The notes under the pieces were generated by a model that had not been told where the DNA came from, ran no database searches, and was given only the letters and a program-made list of their open reading frames with translations. The position numbers were made by a program, and so were the translations under genes. Below, piece after piece: positions 23,095-36,020 of a DNA stretch of 64,000 nt (the stretch's first letter is position 1; every line of letters starts with the position of its first letter). This DNA comes from Pseudoscleropodium purum (taxonomy: Eukaryota; Streptophyta; Bryopsida; Hypnales; Brachytheciaceae): contig OZ017797.1 of assembly GCA_963969395.1 (NCBI GenBank), positions 14,880,001 to 14,944,000 on the forward strand. Direction: 5' to 3'.

Positions 23095-23540
23095 AAAGCC
23101 ACATCTTCTCCCAAACTACAAATCAAAAGTGTGATAGCTTTTCAAAAGCTATCACAAATTTCTACAAACCCACCAAATTTCAAGTTAAAACCTTATACTA
23201 TTCAACAAGTATAACTGGTCAAAGTTCCCTCTTTCTAAGTCAAAGGCACTTCAACATTACTATACTTCCAAGCCCATATCTTTCAATTCCTAGCTTCAAA
23301 CTAAAAATGTAATATCTTTTCAAAAAACTAACACAACTTTATACCATTCCTCTACATTTCAAGTCAAAAACTTACACTTTTTGACTTCTATAGCTGATCA
23401 AAATTCCCTCTCCTTAGTTCAGAGGCAATTTGTTACTACTTCACTTCCCAACTTCAAACTAAGAGTGTGATATCTATTTGAAAAAATAACAACTCAATAC
23501 ATAGGTATATCAAATCTTAAAACTTATACTTCTTCACCCA
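23095..23540 (+). repeat. Degenerate direct repeats, 160-185-bp spacing
   Basis: CTTCAAACTAA/CAAACTACAAATCAAAAG followed by GTGTGATAG and TTTTCAAAA recurs near 23113, 23296 and 23454. The short palindrome GATAGCTTTTCAAAAGCTATC lies at about 23132-23152. Confidence 0.5.
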
Positions 23541-24215
23541 ACAATAATAGGCACTCAAATTTTTTGCCTTCAAACTCCATGTCAATTCACCATCTTTCAC
23601 TCCTTCAAGCATAACTTTTACACACAAACTCCAATTAAAACGAGTTATAGATTTTTGGAATTACAAGAAGAAGAAAAACATCCTCCTAAAATTTCATTTT
23701 AAAACTTACAATACACAACACGTCAGGGCTCTCCAAACCTATGGCAAACCAAACAAACTTTGAAAAGAAAGAAGAAGAGTCCTTTTCTTAACCTCCACAG
23801 CTCCACCTCATCCACCTAAGCAAGTAAATTTTAACCAATAACATACCCTATGGACCACATTTCATCTATTCACCATCTCTTTTTTCCCATAACTCTATCG
23901 AAATTCCCTATATAGAGTTATAATTCTTCAAAATCCAAAAGAAAGATAAAACAAGCTTCATCTTTTGTTTCAATCATTTCAAATACACAAAATAAAATTT
24001 GAATATATTTCCAAGTATAGAAATTAAGAAACTATTTTCAAACAATTTTCTAACAAAGGTAAAAGAATAGAGTTTTAAAAAAAGCATCACTCTATCTATT
24101 TTGAAATTCCCCAAACTCCTTCTAGTTTGACATATTAGTATTCAAGAACAATCAAATTTTATAGCTTAGAAGGATTACTTCAAACTAATGAGGCTCTTTG
24201 GTGGTTCACACAAAG
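23541..24215. other. Pyrimidine-rich intergenic DNA
   Basis: A CCCTATATAGAG TATA-like site lies near 23908, but no reading frame follows it. No gene is recognised. Confidence 0.3.
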
Positions 24216-24218
24216 GTT

Positions 24219-24455
24219 GCTACTATGTGAGTTTAGGAATGTGAGCACATAAGTCTAAAAGACTATACACCTATATTATAGGTGTCTATATTATATTAAC
24301 CTTACATGATTATACTATAACTACAATATAAGTATCTAAATGATAAGTGTTTATATAATAAGCACCTTCAATGGATGTAGTGTATCTATTTATACATACT
24401 CTAAGCTCACATACTTGCATTTTTATGCTCACATATTGGTGCCATTGGTTTGTAC
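24219..24455 (-). mobile_element. M1 repeat copy 3
   Basis: This is the reverse complement of the M1 consensus. It starts GGTTGCTACTATGTGAGT, has ATTATAGGTGTCTATATTAT inside, and ends near TGCTCACATATTGGTGCC. Confidence 0.65.
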
Positions 24456-25385
24456 ACACCATTGAAAAGGCATTACCTTGAATCCACTTTGAGTGATGTC
24501 ATCTTCTCTTTGTATTCTTACAATCAAAATCCAGTGAAATAACGTATAAAATGGGTGTCACTATCCAAGTGCATTGCTATATTAGTACGATATAAAAAAA
24601 TTTCAATATTTACTAATTCAAAAGAGAGTAATTTTGGTATTATTAATATTACATGCATTAATAGAAAAATTACTATAGTATAACTTGAATTCAATTCAAT
24701 ATTAGGGGGGTCATTGTATCTGGAGTGAGTTAATCCTTAATGACCCAATAGAGGTGTACTTTCAAATGAGTCAAAATTGCATAGAATTTGAGCAATTTTT
24801 TTGCTCATTTTTTCTTGAGATTTGATAGAATATAACCATAGCATCTTGTAGTTCTCATTCATTTGAGAATAAGCACTTCAAAAAATTTAAAATATTTGAC
24901 CACACAATTTAGTAGATATTTAAGTTTGAAGTTTTATTGGGTTAATGGAAAAACAAGACAACGCACTTTGAAGGAGCATATTTTAGAGAGAATATTTTGA
25001 AGCAATGACCTTTTGTACTCATTGAAAGATAATAGAGTTTAGATTGCTCATCTACATTTTCACAACAATCTAGTCATTTTGCAACTTTTGGTGGAGCTTA
25101 CAATTCACAATGGTCATTGAAATGAGAATAGTGTTCATAAGAAAAACAAGAATGGGCATACTTGTTGGTCTTTTCCTCAATATCTTTGAATCTACCCTTC
25201 TTGAGGTGGGCAATAATTGCATAAGTTGGTTGGCTTCTCAATCTATAGCCAAATTGAACCCAAAACATGAGTGGTGAACTATTCTATACTACTCAACTTA
25301 AAAAAATTCCATGAGACGGAGTTTAACTCGGAATTTGATGAAATTACTACCATTGGATTTGTAACGCAATCTATTTTTTTAGTTT
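24456..25385. other. AT-rich DNA without recognised gene
   Basis: GAGTTAATCCTTAATGACCC at 24727 resembles the left end of the TTAA elements, but the opposite end was not found. Confidence 0.4.
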
Positions 25386-25766
25386 AAAACTCGAAATTTG
25401 AAAAAGGATAGCTCAAAAAAGAGGAGTAGCGACCAGAAAATGGTCACTTGGGTCATTAGGGCTTCAAGGATCCTTGACTCTCTCCATCCATGTGCATTTC
25501 TTCAAAAGTTCAGGGAATGCAAATGGCCTACTGCGACTCCCCCTACTAACATGGTATTTGATATGTGCACATACCATGAAGAACATGAAGGACTAAAGTT
25601 GAACACCCCAAATTGGATGAAATTCATCCTCTCTCTGTTTTCAAATGGGAAAATAACTCGTTGACCAAGGCCCCTTTGGCTCCTCCAACCTCCCAGGGTT
25701 AAGTGACCGCAGGCCTGTATCCAGGCAAGTTCCCCACCGTCTCTCTTGGCAGTTCGTTGGGCGTTT

Positions 25767-25791
25767 GCCAGGTGCTCTCCAAGCACCTGGC
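25767..25791. other. Perfect 10-bp-stem hairpin
   Basis: GCCAGGTGCT, then the loop CTCCA, then AGCACCTGGC. The stem is fully complementary and GC-rich, inside the GC-balanced island. Confidence 0.8.
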
Positions 25792-27124
25792 TCGGCAGTC
25801 AGTGAGTGAGTGCACCTCATCTCCTCAATAAGCTATGACCAGAAAAGAAAATTTCCCCATTTAGAACTATTGGTAGGTTTTTGGATGAGACACATAGCCT
25901 AAGATAACTTAAACCCCTCCTTAAGTTAAACCCCCAGCAGGGACTATGAAGCTATTTTGGTCCTATTGGGCAGCTGTCACGTGCACAGCCATTCCCTCAC
26001 CACCACCTCACCAAGCGTGCACGACAATAATATTAACTAAGTATAACTTAGCCAACAAACAAACAAACAAATCAAAACTTCCACCCGCCGGCTGCCCGGG
26101 GACGAATGAAAAAGGAAGCCGCAGGGGCACCCTTCGCCATGGGGAAGAGAGAGGCTTGAGACGCCGGGAGGGGGCAACCCGGCAAAGTGGCAACCTCCCT
26201 GAAATGGAAATGAGTCTGTCTTTTCCTGATTGTAAGCCTCCTTAGTTGGGGCACAGGGGACACCTCCATGCCGGCGTTCTGCAACAACTTCGTTTGGGTT
26301 GCACTCCGCTGCAAAAAAATAATAAGCAAAAATAGGGAGAAAATGGGGGAAAACAATGGGTATTACTACAGAGGAAATGGGGCTCCTTCTTTACAGCCTC
26401 TCTCACTCCAGAATAGCAATGGCGTCACTTTCCTTGCTGTTCCAAGAGAGTTTCAAAAGATGACTTGCATTGAAAACCACCGAAATTAACCAACCTGGTT
26501 TGTGAACACCTGCCAACCACTCGGGGGACTGATGAGTGTGCCTGCTGCTATGAATGGCATTTGGGGGGATATTAAGTTGCCATGTGAAGCAGCAGCCGGT
26601 GGAGAATAGCACCCCAGTGCGGACATGCTTGCCTATTTGCAGCCATTTCAGTTGGGTTGTGGCGCTTGGACCGTCGGGAATGACGCTGCCCTTCAGTTAT
26701 GTATCCTGGCTTTCAAGGTAGTGGGGAAAAAGGGGCGTTGCGTTGGAGCATTATTCGGCCTATTTCTGTCCACTGGAAGTACACAGTCCAGTCCACCCAC
26801 ATTTCGGTGCAGTTGGAATTTCAATTCCACACAAAGTTTTCATTGCCATCAACACGACGCCATGACGGTTCCGTCGGTGTTTGGGTAGATTGGAGGATTG
26901 GAGCTTCGAAGAGCTGTCTGTTGGTGTGGTGTTTTTAGTAGCAATTTAGTAGCTGTGGGCCGAGTTCGTTCTTTCATTTGGGTTCCGACTTCCGAAATAA
27001 GGGAAGCGAAGGGAAGAGAGACTGAGCTGTTGATTCGAGTACAGGCAGGTTCACTGGTGGTGTTGTCAGTTGTGATTCGCTTCGCTTGCGCCGTGCAAGG
27101 ATGGCATGCTGTTCTGTTAATTAA

Positions 27125-27164
27125 CCAATTCCGCGGGGCTCATTATGAGAGGGGTATTTATATA
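27125..27164 (+). promoter_or_regulatory. CCAAT and TATA-box-like pair
   Basis: CCAAT lies at 27125-27129 and TATTTATATA at 27155-27164, followed by GC-rich CCGGAGGTGGGG and a pyrimidine-rich CTTTCTCTCTTCATTG, as in plant leaders. No clear coding exon follows, so this could be the promoter of a lost or non-coding gene. Confidence 0.3.
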
Positions 27165-27340
27165 CCGGAGGTGGGGCTTTCTCTCTTCATTGATTGGGTC
27201 TTCAAGATGCTTTTTTATGCAGAGGTCAGTAGTCTGTACTGTACTGTACCTGTACAGTTGGGAGTAGTCTTCATTGTGCATGGCGTATTTTGTTGGCTAC
27301 GTCGCTTCACCACATACAGTACCGGTATATTGGGTTAATA

Positions 27341-27840
27341 TTGTAAACAACCATTCCAGAACCTAAAACACAAGGGAAACCCTAATAAGTTTCTTCAGTT
27401 CATCCAGCGCCTGCCAGTTCTGCCCAGTGGTGGGTTTTTTTTGTTTTTGTTTTTGTTTTGTTTTCATTTTGGAGGAGGAGCCAGTTGTTTCTTCAATACT
27501 CATGTGATACTTGGGTGGTATTGGTGACATCCATATCAAAACTAGGTAATACTTAGGTAAATTCTGGATATTGGTCTTAAAATACAACAATAATGTGACT
27601 ATTTTGGCCCCCCCAAATGAAAATTTCCTTTTCAAAAAATAGCCAACAACTTTCGGATGTAGCCAATTGGTAACTAAAAATTGTGCATAAAAAATACATT
27701 GGCTCTACTAATCTCTATCATTACAATTGAACCTAGTGGAGAAGGATAGAGTTTATCTTTTATCTTTTTATTGGCTTTGTCTTTTAGACAAAGACTATGG
27801 CATCAACTTTGAGGTTCTAAGTCCAAGTATCTAAAACCTA
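27341..27840. other. Intergenic DNA with (TTTTTG)n tract
   Basis: TTTTTTTTGTTTTTGTTTTT lies at about 27434-27460. No gene is recognised. Confidence 0.5.
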
Positions 27841-27929
27841 TTCACAACCACATTCACACTGCACAACGCGGTTAGAAGTTGGTTGGACTGGGTAGCGTTT
27901 CATGAATATACTATTCTCATTTCATTTTA

Positions 27930-28145
27930 TCTTTTACATTGACTAATATGCCCTATACTATTGCCACAATCCAAAGTGACAAATAAGTCTTCAAAAGTAA
28001 AAGTAATTCTCTAATTTTTTAATTTATAGAAAATAACTCAAAATCCATAACTTTCACACTGTATGTCCAAATACTAGGAAACAAAGTCTATGCACCATTC
28101 ATCATAGAAAGCTTTCCAACAATATCTCAAGGACGACTAGAAGAT
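27930..28145 (+). repeat. D repeat, copy 1
   Basis: ATGCCCTATACTATTGCCAC, then AATTCTCTAATTTTTTAATT, then CCATAACTTTCACACTGTA match the D copies at 51265 and 63882. Family and ends are unknown. Confidence 0.6.
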
Positions 28146-28243
28146 ACACAATTTTGGAGATCCCATTTATAGATGAATAGGTGCATTCTTCATTTCTACA
28201 TTATCTATTAGTCACTTTTGAGCCTTCATGTCCTTCAATAATT

Positions 28244-29881
28244 ATTTCCTAAAGTTCTTTCATGTTTAGATGCCTAAAATTGCTTCAAAATACTAGTCTC
28301 TAAAGCAAGGCTAAAATCTTCATCTATATATATTTTTTAGCAAATCCAACCATAGGATCCTTTAGTTAACTTGTTAGAGTATACCCTCCTAAAATTTCAA
28401 AATAAAAAACATTATCAATTGCAAGATCTTGATGCTTGGATTTAAAAAAGAAGTATTTTTCAAATGGTTAAATTTCATCTTTTAAACATTTAACCCAAAA
28501 ATGTGTAAATCCTACAACTTGCAACTTTCCATATTATGTTGAAGAAATAATTTGGGAATATATTAAATAAAATTCAAAAATAAAATTCATATTCATGCTT
28601 GAAAAAATAGTATGTAGAATGAAGTAGAAAATTATTTAAAATACTAAATTATTAAGAATTTAGTTATAAAAATTAAAAATGCCAATTCCAATGGATGTAA
28701 TGTCGTAATGAATAATCTACATCCTATGATTTGATTTGATTTCCAAAAATATTGAAAATTGAATTAAATAAAGGACTTCAAAGTTTGTTTTAGTTATTGA
28801 TTCCATAATTGCCCACAAACTAAAACTCCTCATAACTTTCATCTCATTAATCAAAATAGAATGATTCAAAGCTTCCCACGCATTTATAAATATAGAAAAC
28901 CAATTCAAATTTTTTTTTTCTTAAAAGAAATGGTTTTTTCTAAGCACTTGAGCTGCCTAGATTGAAAAAGAAACCACATATCATAGGGTCATTGCAAGAA
29001 ACACTTATCCTATTTCTTGTCCCCTTGGTCTCAGACAATAGGTTTTTGGCTCATAACTTTTGTGTTGTACATTCATTTTTTATGAAATTTAAAGGAAAGG
29101 TACATGTATTAGTTTTAGACATTCAATCATTTTTTTGAATATTTTAGAAATTATTTACTATTTTAAAATTGTCCTTGATTAGATGTCTACCTTGGCCATT
29201 GTAGGGATTTTAGTACTATTTTCGACCCATAAATGCAAATTCAAAAGTCAAAATTAGAATACAAGGAGTTATACTAAATTTTCATAAATCTAGGAGAGAT
29301 TTTCTAAAAATAGGAAATTATTCACCTTCTACATGTGCTCAAAGTGTACTACCTAGGTAAATGAGTAGAAATACAATTTTTATTTGCCAAAGATGCAAAA
29401 TGGTTGAAAATGAGCATCTTCAAGTTAGGAAAAATATCTTTTTTTAAAATAATTTGAGTTTTCTTACTATTTTCTAAAAATCAAATTCAAAAAATATCTA
29501 TTATCTTGCATTTTTCTAGGCCTCTTTTGTTGTGCATAAATTTTAGAGATAAATTTTTCTAGGCCTAAATTTTCATACACATACTATTTTGAATTCTTTA
29601 CTAATTATCCATATTTTCTTTTGTTTTATTCTAAAAGCCACGGTACTCCTATATTGAGCCATTTTGGGCCAAAAGTAGCAAGTGTTTCTTACAACTACCC
29701 CATTCAATAACTTTTTAACCATGTAGTCAAAAATTACAAAAATTATTGTGCCATACAGATACTGCTCAATTACATGTTGTATGAAAATTTTAAAGAAAAA
29801 AAAATGAAAAATTCTATTCATGGTGAGCTATCCAAATTTTATATATTGCCAAGAAATGCTATTTGGTCCTTTAGGGGTTAA
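28244..29881 (-). mobile_element. TTAA-element copy 3, longest form (~1.6 kb)
   Basis: The left terminus (reversed) is GGTCCTTTAGGGG with TTAA at 29878-29881. The interior matches the other copies at GACTACATGGTTAAAAAGTT (reversed, near 29720) and in 28590-28920. The other end, near 28247 (CCTAAAGTTC), resembles the right terminus but has lost a clear TTAA, so this boundary is approximate. Confidence 0.5.
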
Positions 29882-30719
29882 ATTGATTGCTCCCTAAAGA
29901 ACTCAAGATACTTGGAGAGCCTTCAACTGAAAAATATGGTTCAATTGTTAAAGGCTTGGGCTAATGATGTTGAGGGCGTCCATCATTTCGTAGAATACCT
30001 AAATGTAAATGCTATAATGCCTGAAAGAGAGGCTAAAGGAGGGGAATACAAAAAGATTTCTCTTTCACATTAAAAAGATTACAAGTTCAAATTATGGAAT
30101 TGGAGGGGAATAGTATAGTTCCACCTTCCATTTGGTATATATAAAAGATAAGAGACCATTTTAGATGAAAGGCCTTTTCAATGATATCTAAAGCTTTAGG
30201 TTCCTTAATAATACTATAGAAGTGTCACCAGATAGGAACACTTGCATGAAGAGTGGAGTTCCAAGTTCCTTAAATGTAAATGCTAATAAAAAAATCTCCA
30301 AAAGTTAGTATTTCGAGCTATTTTTGGTCAATGTAGGCTAAAACTTTGGTTCTCAAAAGAAAAACTAATCCAATCAAGATTTCAACTATTCCAAGTTGCA
30401 AGGCATCTCATGCCCTTTCCAAAATAGTAAAAAGCTCCAATTGGACACTCCTACTAGAAGTTATCAATGGATGAAGGTTTGTAAACTTCCCTATAAAACT
30501 TCATCTATCAATTTTTTTCAAAATATTAGTGCAAATCAACTCTAGATTTTAGGGTTGACTTTCAGATTAATTCTTGTTTCTAAATCCAAAATTTCACTCT
30601 AATTAACCAAATAACTATGAATTTCATCCAAATCTAAACAAAACTAATACTAGCCTTCATTGTATATTATCTCTCTCAATATTAATCTACTTTCTAAGTG
30701 TGGATTAGTTTTGTAAGCT
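29882..30719. other. AT-rich DNA without recognised feature
   Basis: I see no gene or delimitable repeat. Confidence 0.5.
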
Positions 30720-31644
30720 TTAACCCTTAAAGTTCCATGACAATATTTTACCAAAAACACTCGAAAACTCCCATATTTAGTACAAGTACCAAATTTTTGA
30801 AAATAAACTTTTTTTAAGATATGCAACCATAGGATCTTGTATTATGCTGACTTGAAAATGTGTGGTAAAATTTTTAGAAATTTCCAATGCTTTGATTGCA
30901 AAATATAAGAATTCAAATTCACTAAAATCATTTTTTCTACCTTGCGAAAAGTAGGGCAGCTGCACTTTACAAGTTTACTTTTCTATAAAAAAAAGCTCCA
31001 AAATGGTGGTTCTTCTTTGGATTATTTTTTCTAGACAAGTTGGTCACATCCTTGAAAAATTTCAGATCATTTAGAATTGTACAACATATAGGAAAAAAAT
31101 AGTAAGTACATAGTAGTAGAAAATGATTCAAAATACAAAATTGTTAAGAATCTAATTATGGAATTAAAAAATGCCAATCCCAATGGTTGCAATGTTGCAA
31201 TGTTACATCATGATTTTATTTTTTTCCAAAAATATGGAAATTGAATAAAATAAAGGACTTCAAAGTTTATTTTAGAATAGATAATCCATAACTATCCACA
31301 AACAAAAAATCCTCATAACTTTTGATTCATTGATGAATACAAAATGATTCAAAGCTTTCTACGTATATATAACTTTAGAAAACCAATTTCAAATTTTTGT
31401 TTTCAGAAAAAGTGATTTTTTTCTAATATACTTGGACTGTCCATTTATAAAAAAAAATAACATATTAGGCTTTAATGTTTTACTCATATTTCCAAATGTC
31501 TTGAAATTTAGTGCATATGAAAGATATTCCTCATCTACACCTATCATTAGAATTTTAGCTTAAAATGTGCAAATCTTCATTTACAACAGCCTAACCAAAA
31601 TTTTTATTCAACCAAAAAACACATGTTGGTCTTTTAGGGATTAA
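30720..31644 (-). mobile_element. TTAA-element copy 4, complete (~0.92 kb)
   Basis: TTAA at 30720-30723 is followed by CCCTTAAAGTTCC. The other end is GGTCTTTTAGGGA followed by TTAA at 31641-31644. This is the clearest complete copy. It is non-coding and AT-rich, and its interior matches copies 1, 2, 3 and 5. Confidence 0.75.
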
Positions 31645-33429
31645 GAAATTTCCTAATTGATTATGACTTTAAATTATTCTATATATTATCTTCAAAAGAT
31701 TATAATTACCTATAAACTTGTTATTCATGATTCAAGACTTCTATTGTAGACTTGCTATTTTAGTTTTTTAGTATTCTTTATTTGTCAAGATTCAAGAGTA
31801 AAATTACGTTTCTAGAAAGATAAGACACTTAAAAGATTGAATTTTTCTAGTGAAAATTAAGGATGGATGAAGTTTGACCACTAGCTGTTTCTCAAAAACT
31901 TTACCCACTAATTTCTACTAATTTAAACTATCCAATTGATTTTTACTTTAGATTTTGACCTTTGAATTTAATTTAGTATCTAGTTTTTTCTAGATTCATT
32001 TGGATGATTTTATTACTTTTTCATCCACTTTTACTACTAAACTTTATCCAAGCATAACTTCTTTATTTATTATCTATTTTTTAAGATTGATATATTTTTT
32101 AAAACCTCTAGAAATGACCTAAATCTCTAATCTAAATTTAAAATTGAACTTTAAACACTTCTAAAATTCATACTTAATAGTTTATTGATCTCTAATTCTA
32201 GGTTCTACTTCTACATAAAGATTAATTTCAAATAGAAAAATGTAAATTCATACCTTTAAGGTTGAAGACATTACAGTTCCATCCTCGTGAATCATAACCA
32301 TGATCATTTCCTAGTATGCATCTCCCTCCATATTGTCAATTAAATTGGATTTTGGCCTACAACTTAAATAAAAAGGATTACAAAAGAATTGCAATTGCAA
32401 TTCCAATCCACTCCTTGTATATTCTATTTCAATTAATATTCTCTCCCTATTTTCCTCACTATTGTATTTGTTTTCTTTTATGATTTTTCAATAAACTATA
32501 AGTATTCTAAATCACTACCATTGACTTCTAATAAAAACTAATAATGTCTAAGAATCAAACTAATGGGATGATGCAAGTGCCATTAACTCCAATTAAATAG
32601 TAGAATATGTTTGGTTAACTATCCTATTGTTTATCTTTTGTTTGAATTTTTATACATTCTAAATCAAAGTTCACTTATTAAGGTCAAATCCTACAACTAC
32701 TAACCTTAGTTGCAAGTTAATGCTTCTCATTCCTCTCCTAATTTTCCAATACTAAACCTCCTTTCCTACTAACTTCTTACTCATTTCATCTCCTTTGTAG
32801 GCTTGATGTTTCTTGGTCGCTTTTATTTTCTTCTTGTCACCAAGCTGTTGGACTTCTAAGGTTGAATCCACCCCCCAACAACCCAAGGCTAAATACTCCC
32901 ATAAACAAACTAGACATCACGAAGGGGACAAGCTAACCTTTAGCACTCCTAAATCCTAATCAAATTCAATGCTTTGTTTGTCTACTTGACTAGGCATGTC
33001 TTTGCCCCTTGTTCAACCTTAGCTTGCTCACCTTGAAGTTCGTCCTCTAAATGAAAAGAACTATTTTATATTTAGTGAAAGGGAGTATTTTATATTAATA
33101 TTGTAGCACCTAAATCCTACCTAATGGAGTACTATTATGTGAGTAGCTATAGTGATCAGGCACATGGCGCAAAGTAGAATAAATATGGAGGGATAATCTC
33201 TATTCATCTCTAAGATCTTTAGATTATATCAAAAAAATATTCAGTAATTAAAATTGCATTGAATTTGGATACGTAGACAAAAAAGTAGACATTTGAATTT
33301 GAATGGAATTTAGTGCTAAGGCTAGCCACCTCAATTGAATGAACTAGCAACCATTGGGCTTCCAACATTGTCTAACTACTAATTGGGATTGGTTGGACAC
33401 TATATTGAATGTACTAAATTGAATTCTCT
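31645..33429. other. AT-rich DNA without recognised feature
   Basis: I see no gene. Mononucleotide and AT-rich words only. Confidence 0.5.
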
Positions 33430-33654
33430 TTAACCCTTAAAGGACAGACTAGTAACTGTGAAAATCGTTCCTTTGGATATCATAAGAATTCTTGGCTTAA
33501 AATACAAAAGCACTTATTTGAAGCCAAACTATTGTAGAAGACCTCTCTTTTCCATAACAAAATTTTGAGGATGAATAGTTGCACTTTTGTCCTATGCAAA
33601 AGGATTCTCTATCATTTGTTGGACACAATATCCGTGACATTGTTTATGGGTTAA
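33430..33654 (+). mobile_element. Candidate mini TTAA element (~217 bp)
   Basis: TTAA at 33430-33433 is followed by CCCTTAAAGGACAGAC, the family left end. TTTATGGG followed by TTAA at 33651-33654 could be a diverged right end. The interior is unlike the longer copies. Confidence 0.35.
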
Positions 33655-35018
33655 GAGAATACATTGAAATTTTATAATGGTGACAAGAATAGAAATTTAA
33701 AGGTTGATGGATTAAATCTCCCTATTTGGTGCTTAACAATAAAATGGTATTCCTTAAATATGATGCAACTAACTAAATAATTAAGAAGGTAAGTATCTAA
33801 TAAACAAATATCTTTAGTTAATCAATTACAAAGTATAAGATGAGCTTGTCTACTAGAGATGACTCAACTTAAAACTTCAAATTCTAATGCATAGGTTCAA
33901 AGCTTCAATGTTGGTTTAATACCAATGAAGATAAAAAGAAAAACCATAAAAGAAAAAATTACAACTAATATAAGATTAAAGCTTTGCCATACGGGTGGAA
34001 GCCATACAAAGGAAGGAGAAAATGGCTAGAATAATACAAAGGCAAATATCAATCACCAAGACAACAATGAAAAGTATTTATGTAGTAATGAAATGGAACA
34101 AGCTAGATTTTGGTTAGTAGTATAATTTAAATAATGACCTAAATGTCAAGAATCCTAACAAGGACACTTTATCATATAGAGAGTTTTGCTTCAAAAAATC
34201 ACAAGGATCTTGGTCGCGACTAAAAATGGATTAAGAACACAAGTAAATTTAGTCATGTAAAATCTTGAATCTTGTTAGTTGAATCTTCTACATTGTTGTG
34301 AACTATTCTTTGTTGGCCTATCATGCTTAGGCTTCAATTTGATTCACAGGTCAAGGTAAATATAAGAAACTACAAGATGTAGGATGGATAGAATTGATGG
34401 CATATCAAGAGATACTATCAGTGAAAATGACTCCTAAACTTTCAAACTCATAGTCTATTGGTCATCAATCCAACTTCATTGTGAGAACATAGCAAGTTTC
34501 AACCATACAAGCCATCAACTCCACTTTGTAATCATGACACAAAATAAGGTTAAACAATGGTTTGATCCATGCCACTTGCAATAACAAAATTTACAAAAAA
34601 AATGAAAGTCACAAGCCACAACACACAAGTCTTCAAAGCCTCTTCCAAACTCCAACTCCTTAGTTGAACTTTAGTTTGATGCCACCAAAGCTTTACAAGT
34701 TCAAATGATATGAATGATAGCTTTTTGAAAAGAAAATGCAATTTTTGACTCGCCTTCTTCCAAATTTCAATCATTTTAACACTCTATCTAACTTCTCTAG
34801 TCGCCCAAAATTTTAGCCCTTAGAATTGAGAACAATAGACCTTCTTTCACTTTGACACTCACAATTTACTAATATGAATTTCAAATAGAATGAATAATAG
34901 CTTCATGGAAAGCTAAAAAAGATTTATATTCTCTCAAATTTCAACTTATAAACAAAAAACTTGTTCATATTCTATGGTTGGTCAAAGTCTGTAGCTTTCT
35001 TATAAAAGGTAGTAGGCC
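33655..35018. other. AT-rich DNA without recognised feature
   Basis: No gene is recognised. The word TTTCAAATAGAATGAATAAT near 34885 hints at a diverged relative of the 23.1-kb repeats. Confidence 0.4.
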
Positions 35019-36020
35019 AACGACGCTAGCATGTGAGCCTAGAGTTTAGAAATTTAGAATATGATGTAATTTCTAATTTTTTTTTGTTTAAAAATTTAAA
35101 AAAACTAATGTTTTTGTAACAAAATTTAGTGAATTTAGGTGAATTTGACCTACTACTACAAAATCCATAACCATGGGTTTTTGATCAAGTCCTTGGGAAG
35201 TTGGTACTATACATCTATTGAATGTTTTGAAATTTATATCATCTCTGAGAAGCTGTCCCAAAATGGGTCGATCAAGTGAAAGTACAATTAATATAGAATC
35301 AAATCTAAGGATGAGAAGAAGACAAATGTAATAAAAATATCATAGGATGTGAAAAATTGTATATATAATAAAATATCCTTTTATTGCAAAAGGGAATATA
35401 CATTGGAATATAAATATAAGATTTTGCTACTTGCATTTGGGGGATTTTGAAGATAATATATCAATACTAGGTATCTACTTCATATCATGCTAATATCTGT
35501 TGATTTTGCATCCTTGTATTGTTTGCAAAGTCTTTTGTGAGTTTCTTGAAACTCTGGTTGAATAAACTTCTCTATATGTCTCTTTAGCAAAATTGTTTAA
35601 TGCAATAGACAAGAGTGCTCTTAATCTTGCATTGGCTTTTACTTGTTGCTATTTCCATATACCACACAAACATCATGCCAATTGACCATCCAATTATCAA
35701 TTATGAATCCCTTGAACTTTGAAGAAGAAATTCCATGGCATGCCATGACAAAGTTAAGGGATCTCTACATTTGTTTTTGTGATTGAGCATCTCACTCATC
35801 ATGTTGCAAATGCAGAATGATAGTTTGAATTCAAGGTCACATATATAGATAGTCATTGATGTTCATCCCTTGATTTTCTTCACATGATCAAATATTCACC
35901 AAGAGTTCTACAAGTCTCTACCATATTGTATTCACCTTACCAAATCCACATTGCTTCCTAGACCTTCCTCAAATATCTTAAAAAGGTAAACCTTATTCTT
36001 ACCTTGTTTAAGAAACATGT
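35019..36020. mobile_element. Decayed DNA transposon, copy 2 (shorter)
   Basis: GACGCTAGCATGTGAGCC and the following ~490 bp match 2560-3085. At about 35505 the sequence jumps directly to transposase-derived DNA. Compared with copy 1, the ~1.4 kb between left flank and transposase core is missing, as in internally deleted transposons. Confidence 0.55.
35525..35965 (-). pseudogene. Decayed transposase, second copy
   Basis: The minus-strand translation gives IFDHVKKIKG near 35900, then SKFKGFIIDNW and NWHDVCVVYGNSNK near 35700-35640, then CLLH followed by a stop and KRHIEKFIQPEFQETHKRLC near 35600. The order and spacing equal those of the remnant at 4600-5215. Several stops and frame changes are present. 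Confidence 0.5.

Larger units (their letters stand above)
25390..27340. other. GC-balanced low-copy island, no gene resolved
   Basis: The composition is markedly less AT-rich than the flanks and CpG is frequent, with no match to any repeat in the window. Several frames of 60-146 codons exist on both strands (the longest is plus 26898-27338), but none shows a domain, and overlapping frames look equally open. It contains a G-box CACGTG within GTCACGTGCAC near 25977 and a core-promoter-like site near 27155. The likely reading is a promoter plus first-exon region, or a remnant of a gene. Confidence 0.35.

Noticed and set aside
26898..27338. 146-codon plus-strand frame as a gene
   Set aside because: It spans the CCAAT/TATA-like site, has overlapping open frames and shows no domain, so it is more likely chance in GC-balanced DNA.
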